Shown piece after piece: positions 36,107 through 47,045 of a DNA stretch of 64,000 bases. The notes under the pieces were generated by a model. That model was not told where the DNA came from and ran no database searches. It worked only from the letters and a program-made list of their open reading frames with translations. Position numbers and translations under genes: made by a program. The DNA is taken from NCBI RefSeq assembly GCF_003265705.1, contig NW_020312785.1:19124968-19188967 (forward strand), read 5' to 3'. Positions within the stretch are counted from its first letter, which is position 1. Each line of letters opens with the position of its first letter. This stretch comes from Callorhinus ursinus (taxonomy: Eukaryota > Chordata > Mammalia > Carnivora > Otariidae).

Positions 36107-38889
36107 GAAGCTTTATTTTTAATTGGCCCAAACTGGAAATAATCCAGATGTCAATCAAATGATGGCATATTCATTTAATATAGACTACAGCTTGACAATA
36201 ATTAGGAATGAACTATTGGTACCCTCAATGATGTGGATGGTCTCAAAAGCACTATGTTGAGTTTTAAAAACCAGATATAAATTACTACATACTGTATGAT
36301 TCCATTTATATGAAATTCCAGAAAATGCAAAACTGCAATACAGAATGTAAATAAATGGTTGATAGAAGTGAAGATGAGTGGAGGCTGCTGACTACAAAGG
36401 AACACAAGGGAACTTTTGGAGGTGAAGGAAATGTTCTCTATTATGACTATGGTGATGGTTTTGTGACTGTATGGATTTTTCAAAACAACAACCTGTACAC
36501 ATAAAATTTTAGTATTTTATTATATAGAACACAAAAATAAAGCTGATTTAAAAAAAAATCATAAATAATGTTTATACATAAATGATCCCATTTTACCCTT
36601 TGTAGTATCTTTACAGGTTAAATGTTATAAATATCATTACATAACTAAGAAATTAAGGTTATATGGTAGATATATGTCTATATATATGTACCACTCTATT
36701 AAATGGCAGAAACATGACTATTCCTTTTAATATGCTGTTTATATCTACATTGGAATCTAAATCAAATGCTTAAATTAAGTTAAATGACACCTACACACCA
36801 CTGATACAAGAAAAAAAAACAAACAAACAATCCCATTAAGAGAAACCTATTTCTGATGGCCCCCACAAATAAGCAGCACTAGATCTATCTTCTTAATTAT
36901 TTCATATCATTTAATATGAACAAAACATATATATGAATTCAAGGAAATTGGTACAATATATAAACAATCTGTTGCAACCTGCCTAATTTCTCCAATTTTA
37001 CTAAAAATATAATCTGTACCAAATAAATCAATTCTCTCTCTTTTTTACTTTTAATTACATATTCGATGATTTAAAAAAAACAAACTTCATTTGGCTTTCT
37101 CTTCCTAATCAAATCAGAGATGTGATTTAATTACATTCTGAAGTATGAAACAGAAAGGGAATCCTACATTCCTACAAATCCTGCAAAGTATATTAAAAGA
37201 TCAGACAGGAATGACTTCTGCACAAAGAAAATAAGGTTCGCTTAACATGCTTGCTTCTCCGTAGTCTCAACAAACAGGCCAATAAAAAGCATTTTTTTAG
37301 TCCTAACACTGGCTCCACAAGTTCTATTTATTAGGATTACCTTTCTTGAAGTTAACCTGTCAATGTAAGATATTCACCTCTTCTTTGAAGAGCAGGCTGT
37401 TCGTTCTCTGGAAACCGGAGTTATATTGTTATCTGAAGTGTCAGAGCAAAGAACTTCAAAGGGAGACAGCTGCAGAACATATCTTCACGGCTCCTTGATC
37501 TCTGGATTGGAGTGTGTACATATACTTCTAAATTGTCTAAAGGGAAATTTAGAGTTTACTTTTGGAATGTTTAAAGGTAATTTGTTCTGATAAAGGTGAA
37601 ATGGGGAGGCTGTTATTCCAAGAGATAGTATCCATTTAATGTGGCTAAATGCCAGCATGTTAAACTTCAACCCAAACTTATTTTGACAAGTTTTTGTTAA
37701 ACATATATTATTATATGGAAAGCATATAATAGTACATTTATCAAAGCGTGCTTTTCATTTGGAGATTAATGCTAAAATGTGTAAGGATGAAATGATAGGA
37801 TGTCTGGATTTACGGCAAAATAATAAGGGAGGAAAAAATTAGATGGGGGTATGGATAGGATGGAACTGACCATTGGCAGATAGTTGCTTGGATTAACATA
37901 ATAGCTGCATGGTGGTTTAATAGACTATTACCTACTTTTGGTATCTTCAAATTTCCAAATAAAAAATAAAAAATTAACATTACTAATAAAAAAGCTACAT
38001 TTAAAAACCACTGTTTATGCCCAAATGAAAAAGGAACTATTTCTAAAATTCCTTGGTATCTGGAAACTAGACCACATTTTTCATTTGATGTAATATTTTA
38101 TATACATGATGATTAGGAAACTGCACCAATCCACAAAAACCTAAAAATTTTAATTTTACATCTAATCACTATCGTGTAGCTCAGTTTTGGATTTTAAAAT
38201 CTTTTGTGGGCTGGCCTGGGCATCTAACATCTCCATATAATGTTATTTTCATGTGGTGATATATTCCCCAGAACTGAGAAAGGAAATTTAGCTATACACA
38301 ATACATGTCTTCCAAACTCTCACCGATCAGTCTGGCCCCATGATCATATGCTACAATGTATTGTCCAATTCCACCCAATCTTTGAATGAAAGGGAATGCT
38401 ATTATAAATGACCAGACAATGTGCATAAACGGAGAATGCCCAAAGCAAACCAGGATATAACAGCCATCTCTATAAGGTGAACACTTTTATGTTCTTAGGC
38501 TGAAAGAGCTCATGTGTCATAGAAACTTAATTGGTTTTCTAGTTACACAACACTGTTGCTTTAAAAATAAAAACTGAGAACTATAAAATTCTAAATTGAT
38601 CTTTTAAACCACAAACTGTAAAATATTACAGATTTTTCCTTCTCTTCTTATAAAAATTCCTACAGATTATATTTGGTGGCTAAAATAATTCTACATGTTC
38701 TGGACAATTTTCCACATTTTAGTCAAATTAAAAATTATTTGTATAATAGACTAATTTCAAGTCTTTTCTACTTTTAAACAATAACCTATCTCACTCAGGA
38801 CTTGCTGGAGAGCATCTGACATATGGCAAGGACTAAACTAAGTCAGAAAGTTAAATTAAATTATAAAACTCAATGTCATATTTCCTCTA

Positions 38890-39075
38890 TATTAGTCAAG
38901 AAGGGCCAGATTACACTACGGGAGCAAATGAGCCCTGAAATATCGGTGACTCATGGCAGAAAATATTTCCTCTTCACTTAGTACTCAGAATATTTTCTTT
39001 CTATTTCACTTCAGTTATAGCTCCTTTATAAGCAGAGTCTTGGGACTCCTTGGGGCTCTGCCACCTCAGTACAAC
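38890..39075. mobile_element. Possible ancient MER-type repeat
   Basis: 'TTAGTCAAGAAGGGCCAGATTACACTACGGGAGCAAATGAGCCCTGAAATATCGGTGACTCA' (38893-38954, cited by position) and 'GGGACTCCTTGGGGCTCTGCCACCTCAGTACAACTCATGGG' resemble a common old mammalian repeat ('GCTAGGCTATGCTGC...' type). The family is not fixed and the match is by memory only. Confidence 0.4.
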
Positions 39076-39616
39076 TCATGGGCATTTTTCTTTATAATGA
39101 ATATTGATCTTCATGATTATTATTATTATTTTAGTATAAAATATTTTTTGATGTAGTGTTTCATGATTTAGTTTGCGTATAAGACTTGATGACTTCTGAT
39201 CACATTCATTAGCCAGAACTATTATAGGATGCCACCTAATTTCTAGAGCTAAGAAATCCCCACTTTCTTTGTACTCTAGAGGAGAAAAGTGAAATGGGAT
39301 TTGGTAAACAGAAGTGTGACCTTCACAGAGCCATAGGAGGTTTTCAACCAAATGAGGGGCTCTTCCTATGCTTTCTCTATTCAAAGTAGTGCGGCTGTTA
39401 TGTTCACTGCCCCCCAACTCAGCAGGATGATGTCCAAAATACCGTAAGTGAAATAAATGATTTGCAGAGGAAAGGCTTTGCACAAATGTCTTTAGGAACA
39501 CACCCTGATAGCAGGATTCATGAAATTATTCTAAACAAAATGCTTCAAATTACAATTAAATCTTTCTTTCGAGTATTCTACTTAGAGGTGGGCAAAAAGT
39601 TCATCACTATTCACTC

Positions 39617-39652
39617 TAAAACAAAACAAAACAAAACAAAACAAAACAAAAA
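39617..39652. repeat. (AAAAC)n microsatellite
   Basis: About seven AAAAC units. Confidence 0.97.
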
Positions 39653-41348
39653 CCTTTACCTTTTGAAAAACAGTACCACTCAATCTCTTGGGGGGAAACA
39701 TTTCAAACAGTCACTTAATATTTGCTCATTATCAACCTGTTCTGAGGGTAAAAGAAAAAAGGTTTTACAATCTATGATTTGCTATATTAACTGTATTCAA
39801 TTAAAATAATAGAGGACAAATGTGGAGAAAAGAGTATTTAAAGATCTAAAGATATGATTATTTGAGAGAATTTTGGGTAATGACTTGGATGGAAAGATAA
39901 CTACCTCCCATATATTTAAGTAGTGATGTGAATCATTATTGAATGATAATTAAAAGACTCAATCTACCATTTATGCATAAGGAATTGTGAGCGAACCATC
40001 TTTGGAGCTCTAATTTTGGAATTTTCTCCAATATTTATAATATAATACAGGAAAGCCATTTAAATTCTTTTCTAGCTTTACAGTATCCTTATTAATGAAA
40101 ATCATATTCTCTTTTCCACAATGCGTTAAAGAAAGACTATATTTAGTGGATAAAATTGAACTAATAAGGTAGGAACTTGAATTTAAAGTTAGCTTTTTTC
40201 TTTAAATTCTTTTTTCTTTATTCTAAGGACTACATAATTGGCAGTCCATACAACTCTAAATGCCTGTGCCCCACAACTTCTTCCTGAGAAAGTGACTTCA
40301 GGCAATACTTTTCCTATTAGCTAATCTTGTGCCACATGACCTTGGCCTGAAGAGCAGAAATTAGTGCTCAAGGCAAAGATGACTATGTATTCAGGTAATA
40401 ATGTAATTTATCATCCTAATTAGGAAAATTCTAGAGTAAAATGGGGACCTATTATTAATTTCACCTGGAAACAGCCAAAAACTTTGATCTTTTCCCTTGA
40501 GCTTTTTAGGTATAAACTGCCTCCAAAGGGATCCAACCAGCTTTATGGAAATGTAGTCTGAGACTGCCCATAAAGGATGATCTATGTAACATTACAACAA
40601 ATCAACTCAACCAGTTCTTCTCTCTTGAAAGTATGAATAAGTCATGCCAAAAAAGACAAGCAGGGGCTAACTTCCAAGTGCTCTGTGTTGGCAGGAAGTT
40701 ACCAGAGCTGTTGGCCCTGGAAACCCGCTGAATCCTGAAGAAAGGAGCTGTTTTGTCCCTCCATGAGGCTGCTATATACTCAAACTTGGAAGTACTGAAG
40801 CAGTCTCCCGATTTACCTCTCTTCCCTGGTTATCCTTATCATGAACTTCCATCACCTAATATTACCTGAAAGCATCTCCTCCTTGCAATGTTAATATGCA
40901 ACACAATGCAGACTGCCATGATCATTGGAATTTCAGTGCTCTGGAAATGGGTAGGTGATACGGTAAGAAAGATGAGGAACCAGGTCACCATCACCTTTGG
41001 GTTAAAGATTAGGCTTCTAATAAAGCTAGAAAATCAAGTGGGTATTACTAATAAATTTAGATGCTTAGGTAAATGTATTCATTTGACTATTATCCAATTC
41101 TTATACAATTCCCACAACCAGAGTAAGTAATATTTTACCAGACATCATACTGTTAGGACTAACCAGTAATTCCACAATGGCTTAAAAACAGGATAGAAAG
41201 TGAGAATAAATTAAGGGGCTGGTAAAGTATTTTAAAGTGTGGAATATGAGAAAACAGAATTATTCTGAAAGTTTTGTAAGTAATCCAAATGTGCTTAAAT
41301 ATTGACCCAAGATTGTCGATTGAAACTTTTAGAACAAAGATTTGATCT

Positions 41349-41363
41349 ACTGCCATCTAGTGG
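41349..41363 (-). promoter_or_regulatory. CTCF-like binding motif (minus strand)
   Basis: The minus strand reads CCACTAGATGGCAGT, which fits the CTCF core CCASYAGRKGGCAS at every position. CTCF is a zinc-finger protein that anchors chromatin loops. Whether the site is bound cannot be told from sequence. It lies in unique DNA, not in a SINE. Confidence 0.6.
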
Positions 41364-41531
41364 AAATTTAATTTCTATTTCTTGATTAGCTGCTGAGAAA
41401 ATCTAAAGCAAAAACAAAAACAAAAAATAAGTCTAATTTCAAATCCTACAGAACCTAAGTGATTATCTACTCATGGCTTCAGTCTCATGGAGCTCTGAGA
41501 CTGTCATCAAGACAAGGGCACCACCTGAAGT

Positions 41532-41545
41532 GCAGGAGGGGGCAG
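41532..41545 (+). promoter_or_regulatory. Weaker CTCF-like motif (plus strand)
   Basis: GCAGGAGGGGGCAG fits the CTCF core at 12 of 14 positions, failing at positions 1 and 5. It points away from the motif at 41349-41363, about 170 bp distant. Confidence 0.4.
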
Positions 41546-41744
41546 AAAGCTAAGGCTCTGAGGTCCCACCCCTAATCCAACCAGGGCAGTTGCAATACAT
41601 ATTCTAAATGTTGAGCGACTGACTCAATTTCATTTGAAGAAAGGATTTCACTTTGAAAAAGAAAAAAATAATGTCAGATAAGACGTTATCTGACCCCATG
41701 TCTATCATTCTATAAACTGACATACCAATAAACATTGGTTTTCT

Positions 41745-41931
41745 TTTTTTTTAATTTATTTTATTTATTTGTCAGAGAGAGAGAGAGCACAAGCAGGGGG
41801 AGTGGCAGGCAGAAGGAGAAGCAGGCTCCCCACTGAGCAGGGAGCCCGATGCAGGGCTCTATCCTAGGACCCTGGGACCACGACCTGGGCCGAAGGCAGA
41901 TGCTTAAGCGACTGAGCCACACAGGCATCCC
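41745..41931 (-). mobile_element. CAN-SINE (SINEC), minus strand
   Basis: Full-length, from a T-rich reversed tail through 'GAGAGAGCACAAGCAGGGGG' and 'CCCGATGCAGGGCTCTATCC' to 'GAGCCACACAGGCATCC'. Perfect 15-bp duplication AAACATTGGTTTTCT at 41730-41744 and 41932-41946. Confidence 0.97.
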
Positions 41932-42404
41932 AAACATTGGTTTTCTAACGTCACACAAATGGCTAGTGGCATCTTTTGATTCCTGTTCTCATTCAAATAA
42001 TCTTGGATGACTTCAAGTCTAGTAGACTTCAAGCCAGGTGGTCTTGTTCAATAGCACCAAGAGCTTATTTCATTTAAAAAAGAGATTATTTCCTTGATCC
42101 TTATTTAAAATAATCTGACTTTACTATCTTCCTTGTATTATTAGAAACATGCATCGGTATAGAATCTCAAAGTAAATCAATGGAAATGAGATCATAGCTG
42201 TAACCTGTAATTAAATCATGTCAAATACACATTTAGAATTAGTCTTGAACTCCCTCAAAATAATAATGAAAATGTAACTTCTGAGGGATATTTTCTCTCC
42301 TCTCCTTTAGAGTCACTTAATTTTAATGGTGAAAGAGACATCACAACTCATTTAATAAAAGTATCATTTTTAAAATTATTTTATGTTTTATGAAGTGTAA
42401 AACT

Positions 42405-42628
42405 GGGGCACCTGGGTGGCTCAGTTGCTTAAGCACCTGACTCCTAATTTCAGTTCAGGTCATGATCTCGGGGTTGTGAGATCGAGCCCTATGATGGGCT
42501 CCACACTCAGTGCACAGTCTGCTCGGGATTCTTTCTCCCTCTACCTCTGCTTCTCCTCCCACTTGCACACACGTATGCTTCCTCTTTCTCTCTAAATAAA
42601 TAAATAAATTCTTTAAAAAAAAAAAAAA
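42405..42628 (+). mobile_element. CAN-SINE (SINEC), older subtype
   Basis: 'GGGGCACCTGGGTGGCTCAG', 'CAGGTCATGATCTCGGGG', 'GAGATCGAGCCC', CT-rich part, then (AAAT)n and a 14-A tail. Confidence 0.96.
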
Positions 42629-44127
42629 GGCCTTAAACTATCAACTCTCTGGCCTTTGGAGAAGTCACACTACTAGTCCCACGTTAGTTTGAGTGTATCT
42701 CCAGCTTTCCTGTCCTCTCATTCAGCAATAGGATGACTGAGTGAGAAAGAACAAACAGGTTTATGGCAGGGCAGGTGGTGGTGGTTGTTTTGTCTGTTAA
42801 TGATCGGGGAGTGTTGGGGATTTTTGAGTTCTGGGAGGAAAGAGTTGGTTGAAGGGAGATGATACAGGAGAAAAAAGGATCATCAGTGAAGTAAGTTCCT
42901 TGAGGATTTAAGAGAAAATATAATCCAAAATGCATGTGGAAGAGATGCTACTCTCCAGGAATGCAATTGGGTATCCAAATCTAGAATAGCGTTGTCACTT
43001 TGATATATCTCACTTGAATTTGACACAAACAAATATTTTTATCAAATGACATTGAAGTTTCCTATTATATGTGTATCCTATTTAATCTCGTTATAATTTG
43101 TAAATTTGTGATTCAAAAATCTAGGGTTTTTTCCCTATATCTATCTTATAAGAGGGATAAGATACCTCCTTCATCTTTAATACAAATGTACATCCCTCAT
43201 ATGATACCACATAATATTATGTGTCTCTTAGTGTTTAAAAGTAAGATATACAATTGCTAATAAGGTGAAACTTCAATATTATTCAAAAGATGTGTATATT
43301 TTTAAATAGAGTTTATGTAACCATGGTAACATATAGAGTAAGTTAACTAGACATTTTCATTTTCTTCTATATCCTTCCTAAATTTTTCAAATGTATAATA
43401 AAGTATCACTTGTATAATCAGAATTCTTTCTAAAAAGCAACATTTAAAAAAAAATCTTGGTTCTTTTTCTGAGTCTGCTACAAAATATTCTGTGAACTTA
43501 GGCAAGTCAAATACAATGTCTTCTCCATACTTCCTGTGCCCATTTGAAAAATAAGGAAATGAAACTGGATCATTTTATTCTATTTCAAATGTTAAATGGT
43601 TCTGATTTTATGATACGATTATTCTCATTTTGAATAAGGATGTCTATTTGGTATATAAATTGCTGATTATTTCTTTTATGTCCATAAGTCAATAAAATTT
43701 TAAAATATTCATGGGCTTTATAAAGAGCTAAATAACAAGAGAAGATGCTTTTCCAAAGAGAGAAATCATTTGAGAATCTCCGGGGTACATTTTTAAAAAG
43801 ATGAGTTATATATGTTGGTAGAAAATGACAAAAACCCATCCCTCCCAGTAAGGAAAAATAAAAGTTTTCAAAGACAAATGAAGTAATAAGTTTTCCACAT
43901 GCCCTTACATATTGACTAGAACACGGAAGATATCAAGACTAGCAGGAATTGGATTTTCTGCATTTCTTCTTTATTAAATTGTCACATAAAAGTCATGAGC
44001 AAGTGGCACCATCAACTCCAGGAGGGCTTAAGATGTCAGGTAAGCTATTAAGTGAAAGAAAAAATAAGGTACCCAGTAGGAATTTATGGTCTGAAATTAC
44101 CTCCATCATGGAACCCTCTTATTAGGA
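42629..44127. other. Unique intergenic DNA with a MIR remnant
   Basis: At 43465-43575, 'GAGTCTGCTACAAAATATTCTGTGAACTTAGGCAAGTCAAATAC' and 'CCCATTTGAAAAATAAGGAAATGAAACTGGATC' look like a plus-strand MIR 3' half (cited by position). Nothing else is recognisable. Confidence 0.55.
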
Positions 44128-44139
44128 ATGGGCCGGGTC

Positions 44140-44341
44140 TGGGCGCCTGGGTGGCTCAGTTGGTTAAGCGACTGCCTTCGGCTCAGGTCATGATCCTGGA
44201 GTCCTGGGATCGAGTCCCACATTGGGCTCCCTGCTCAGCAGGGAGTCTGCTTCTCCCTCTGACCCTCTTCCCTCTCGTGCTCTCTCTCTCTCTCTCATTC
44301 TCTCTCTCTCAAATAAATAAATAAAATCTTTAAGAAAAAAA
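44140..44341 (+). mobile_element. CAN-SINE (SINEC), young subtype
   Basis: Very close to the copy at 33612-33810 over its whole length ('GTTAAGCGACTGCCTTCGGC', 'GATCCTGGAGTCCTGGGATC', 'CTGACCCTCTTCC'). Duplication AATGGGCCGGG/AATGGGCCAGG at 44128-44138 and 44342-44352. An open frame across it (44052-44324) is a by-product. Confidence 0.97.
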
Positions 44342-44489
44342 AATGGGCCAGGTTTTAAATAATGCTTTCCATTTCTCAAAACAATCTGTATAAGAGAGCA
44401 AAACCTCATCAATGGAACTTAATAAATATTATTACTATATAAAGGAATACTAGAACAAAACTTCATGAAAGCATAGGATTTTGTCTATT

Positions 44490-44572
44490 TGCTTTACTGC
44501 TATGTCCTTCGCTGCTTATAGCAGATTGGCACAGAGATAGTGCTTAAACAATATTTGTCAAAAGAATTAACA
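44490..44572 (+). mobile_element. Short L2-like 3'-end remnant
   Basis: 'TTTACTGCTATGTCCTTCGCTGC' followed by GGCACAGAGATAGTGCTTAAACAATATTTGTC resembles the last 80 bp of L2. The piece is short, so confidence is limited. Confidence 0.5.
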
Positions 44573-45927
44573 TTCTGGACTCCTTCCTGATTTTAATAGA
44601 GACCAGCATACTAATGAAATCTGATGTTCAAATGAGAGAGTTTAATTCAGCAATTACTCATTGAGTGTCTAACACATGTTAACAAAATTACCTATCACTA
44701 TTGCAACCATACTTTCAAAACCAAAACTCAATTTGCATGGTCTGCCAAGTACAAATAACCTTATGAAGACAACAAATTAGAACATCTGTTGTTGAAAATA
44801 AATTCAGGAGTTAACTTTATATTATAGAGTAGCCACATAATTTCTAACCTAAGATGGGTCACTATGGAAAATGAAAGGGGGCATCCTCAATATTTACCCT
44901 GGGCTATCATGCCTTAACTAGAAGTGTCCCTGGGGAAACAGTCTGTACGGTTTCTTTAATAAACTCCAAGTAAAGTCTGTACCTCGTGAAAACGTGTGTT
45001 TCTACAGTGCTAAAAACTCAGTCAATTCTAGAAAATCAATTATTAAATAACAAAGGTAAAAAATTAAACTTAATGAAATTTGAAAGAATCTGAGACCATC
45101 AGGGCTAGAACGGTAAAGATAAAGTTTAACTCCATTGCAAAATGAACTTTTAAGAACTGAAAAACTAAGTAGATCCGAGTACACAATGACACTGACATCC
45201 AAGATTATTTTTGGTGATGTTTAATAGAATGTTAGCGAATTGCTGTTTAAAAGGACAAGAGGGCCCAGGAGTTATTAAAAGACAGCATTGCTATAAGATA
45301 CCCCAAGCAGGATGTGTAATTTCTTTGTTTTTTTATACACAGTTTAAGCAATAACTACACCTACAAGGTATCATGACAAAGTTCATCTAATAGCCAAACC
45401 CATTATTGACACCATGAAAAAAAACATAAAAAGAGCCTGAAGGAAGTAGTAACAAACCTTAATAGATAAGATGGAATTATAAAACATCACAAAATTGGCA
45501 CACGGGAGTTCAAATATGATACTGCATATGGAATATCATCTGTTCACCTTAATGGTACTCCTGACAATTTGTCGCATCTAAAAATCTATATGCCTTTGAA
45601 CATACCTCCAACTCAATCATTGGAATCCCTTCCTGATTCTCTTCTCTATTCAAATATGTTAACATCCCCTAAGAAAGAGAGAAACAGAGAGACACAGTGA
45701 CAGAAAGAGACAGTCAGACACACACACACACACACGCACACACACACACACAGAAAGAGAGTTTCTTGTACTTCTTTTGTAAATGCACCAATCTTCAGTT
45801 TCAGTCTTCATTCCCAGATTAAGATAAGAAAACAATCTGATTTAATTAAATTGCATTAACAATCCCCCCAATTCAGTCAAATTAATGGGAGCTTTTATTT
45901 GAAATGTAAACAAAAGCAATCTTATTC
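44573..45927. other. Unique intergenic DNA
   Basis: No gene or repeat family recognised except a (CA)n tract at 45717-45752. Confidence 0.55.
45717..45752. repeat. (CA)n microsatellite
   Basis: Seventeen or so CA units, interrupted once by CG, preceded by a GA-rich run at 45670-45712. Confidence 0.97.
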
Positions 45928-45943
45928 TCTAATCTAGAACACA

Positions 45944-45972
45944 GGGGCGCCTGGGTGGCTCAGTTGGTTAAG
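45944..45972 (+). mobile_element. 29-bp CAN-SINE head flanked by a perfect duplication
   Basis: The insert is exactly the first 29 bp of a CAN-SINE, 'GGGGCGCCTGGGTGGCTCAG' plus TTGGTTAAG. Both sides carry the identical 16-bp sequence TCTAATCTAGAACACA (45928-45943 and 45973-45988). Body, CT region and A tail are all absent. The duplication shows that an insertion event happened, but the missing 3' end does not fit ordinary target-primed insertion, which keeps the tail. It could be a precise later deletion, an unusual short insertion, or an assembly collapse. Confidence 0.95.
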
Positions 45973-46774
45973 TCTAATCTAGAACACATAATACTAGAGA
46001 TTGTCTCCTCAGAGCTGGCATTTCATTGAAATCATACTGCTCTTATTGACATTTAAGCACACACTTGAACAGGCTTTGCGAAGTCTACAGAAGAGAGAGA
46101 AAACATTACTCCACAGGTCTTACTTCACCTGCACAACCTACTCTTCTTGGTAGTCATTATAATTATCCCTATTTTATAATAAGAAAAGTGAGGCTTAGAG
46201 AATTTACACAGGGTTCTAAATAGATTAGAATCAATTTTTTTCTTCCTGAGCATAATAGAGATTGCTATAGGAAAATCCATGTGTATCAATTACCTGATTG
46301 ATGAGCATTAGACATTTGGACTGTGAGTTAAGCTAATGGACAGAATGCCACTGATTAGGAAGCTATCCATTGGTCATTCTAGGGTATCATGATCTGAAAT
46401 ATTAGCTCTACCACAGAGCTCTGAAAAAAATAAAAATAAGTGGTTTCATGCACATTTACATATGTCTTAGGACTTTTTTCTCCTGACACATCCAACTAGT
46501 AAGGGAGGGAAAAGTGGAATCAAGGAACGAAATATTATTAATTGCCTGTAATTATAAAATCATACCAGTATAATTAAAAGAGGATACAGTTTTTAAAAAA
46601 ACTTTTAAAATGAAACCAATATTTGATGAGATAAACCTGATAATTATATTAAAACCATAGTTTGATAACTTGGCCAAATAAAAGAAAAACTGACAGAATA
46701 GGTAGAGTCAATAAACAAAGTATTTATATAAGCATGAACATATCCGTTATAGCACTGAACAATACCATCTTAAT

Positions 46775-46778
<4 letters not shown>

Positions 46779-46804
<26 letters not shown>
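46779..46804. repeat. (CA)n microsatellite
   Basis: Thirteen AC units. Confidence 0.97.
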
Positions 46805-46805
<1 letters not shown>

Positions 46806-46897
46806 ATCACACTCCCCAACTACATTTTACACTCTGAAGAAGAGAGACCATGAATTTGCCTATCCTTAAACTATCATCCTTTGCAAAAATGCACAGA

Positions 46898-47045
46898 ATC
46901 CTCAACTCTTGTAAGGTAGGTACTATTACACAGATGATAAAATTGAGACACAGAGAAATTATTGTACTTGGCCAAGGTTATGTATGTAGTAAGTAATGGA
47001 GCCTAGTTTCAGGACCAGGCATATGGCCAGAGATTCCTGTGCTCC
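46898..47045 (-). mobile_element. MIR SINE fragment
   Basis: 'TAAGGTAGGTACTATTACACAGATGATAAAATTGAGACACAGAGAAATTATTG' (46912-46964) and 'GCCAAGGTTATGTATGTAGTAAGTAATGGAGCC' match reverse-strand MIR in order, cited by position. Confidence 0.88.

Larger units (their letters stand above)
30760..36558 (+). mobile_element. Ancient L1M composite carrying nested insertions
   Basis: Decayed L1 sequence can be followed in plus orientation through five blocks. 5' UTR-like DNA is at 30760-31490 and 31690-31840. ORF1-region DNA is at 33420-33610 ('GTGAATTTGAAGACATAGC') and 34080-34860 ('CCCAGAAGGAGAAGAG', 'GAATTACAGCAGACTTC', 'CTGCACTACAAGAAATGTCAAAGGA'). ORF2 5' DNA is at 35030-35780, and ORF2 3' end plus 3' UTR at 35780-36558 ('ACCATATAACCCAGCAATGCC', 'CAAATGATGGCATATTC', final AATAAAGCTGATTTAAAA). 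Most of ORF2 between about 35780 and 35800 is missing. The order is consistent with one old, internally deleted element, although two overlapping copies cannot be excluded. It is split by the insertions listed below. Confidence 0.65.
36559..41348. other. Repeat-poor unique intergenic DNA
   Basis: No gene is recognisable over almost 4.8 kb. The only repeat-like elements are an AAAAC microsatellite and a possible old repeat at 38890-39075, listed separately. Frames of 141 codons (39076-39501, minus) and 115 codons (39462-39809, plus) have no domain and end in low complexity. Confidence 0.55.

Noticed and set aside
39076..39501. 141-codon minus-strand frame
   Set aside because: No domain, it ends in a TTA/TAA repeat, and there is no conserved-looking context.
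41532..41545. Strong CTCF site on the plus strand
   Set aside because: Kept only as weak, since two of 14 core positions do not fit and the G-rich run may match by composition.
44052..44324. 90-codon frame rich in leucine and serine
   Set aside because: It runs through the CAN-SINE at 44140-44341. The same peptide style appears at every plus-strand SINE.
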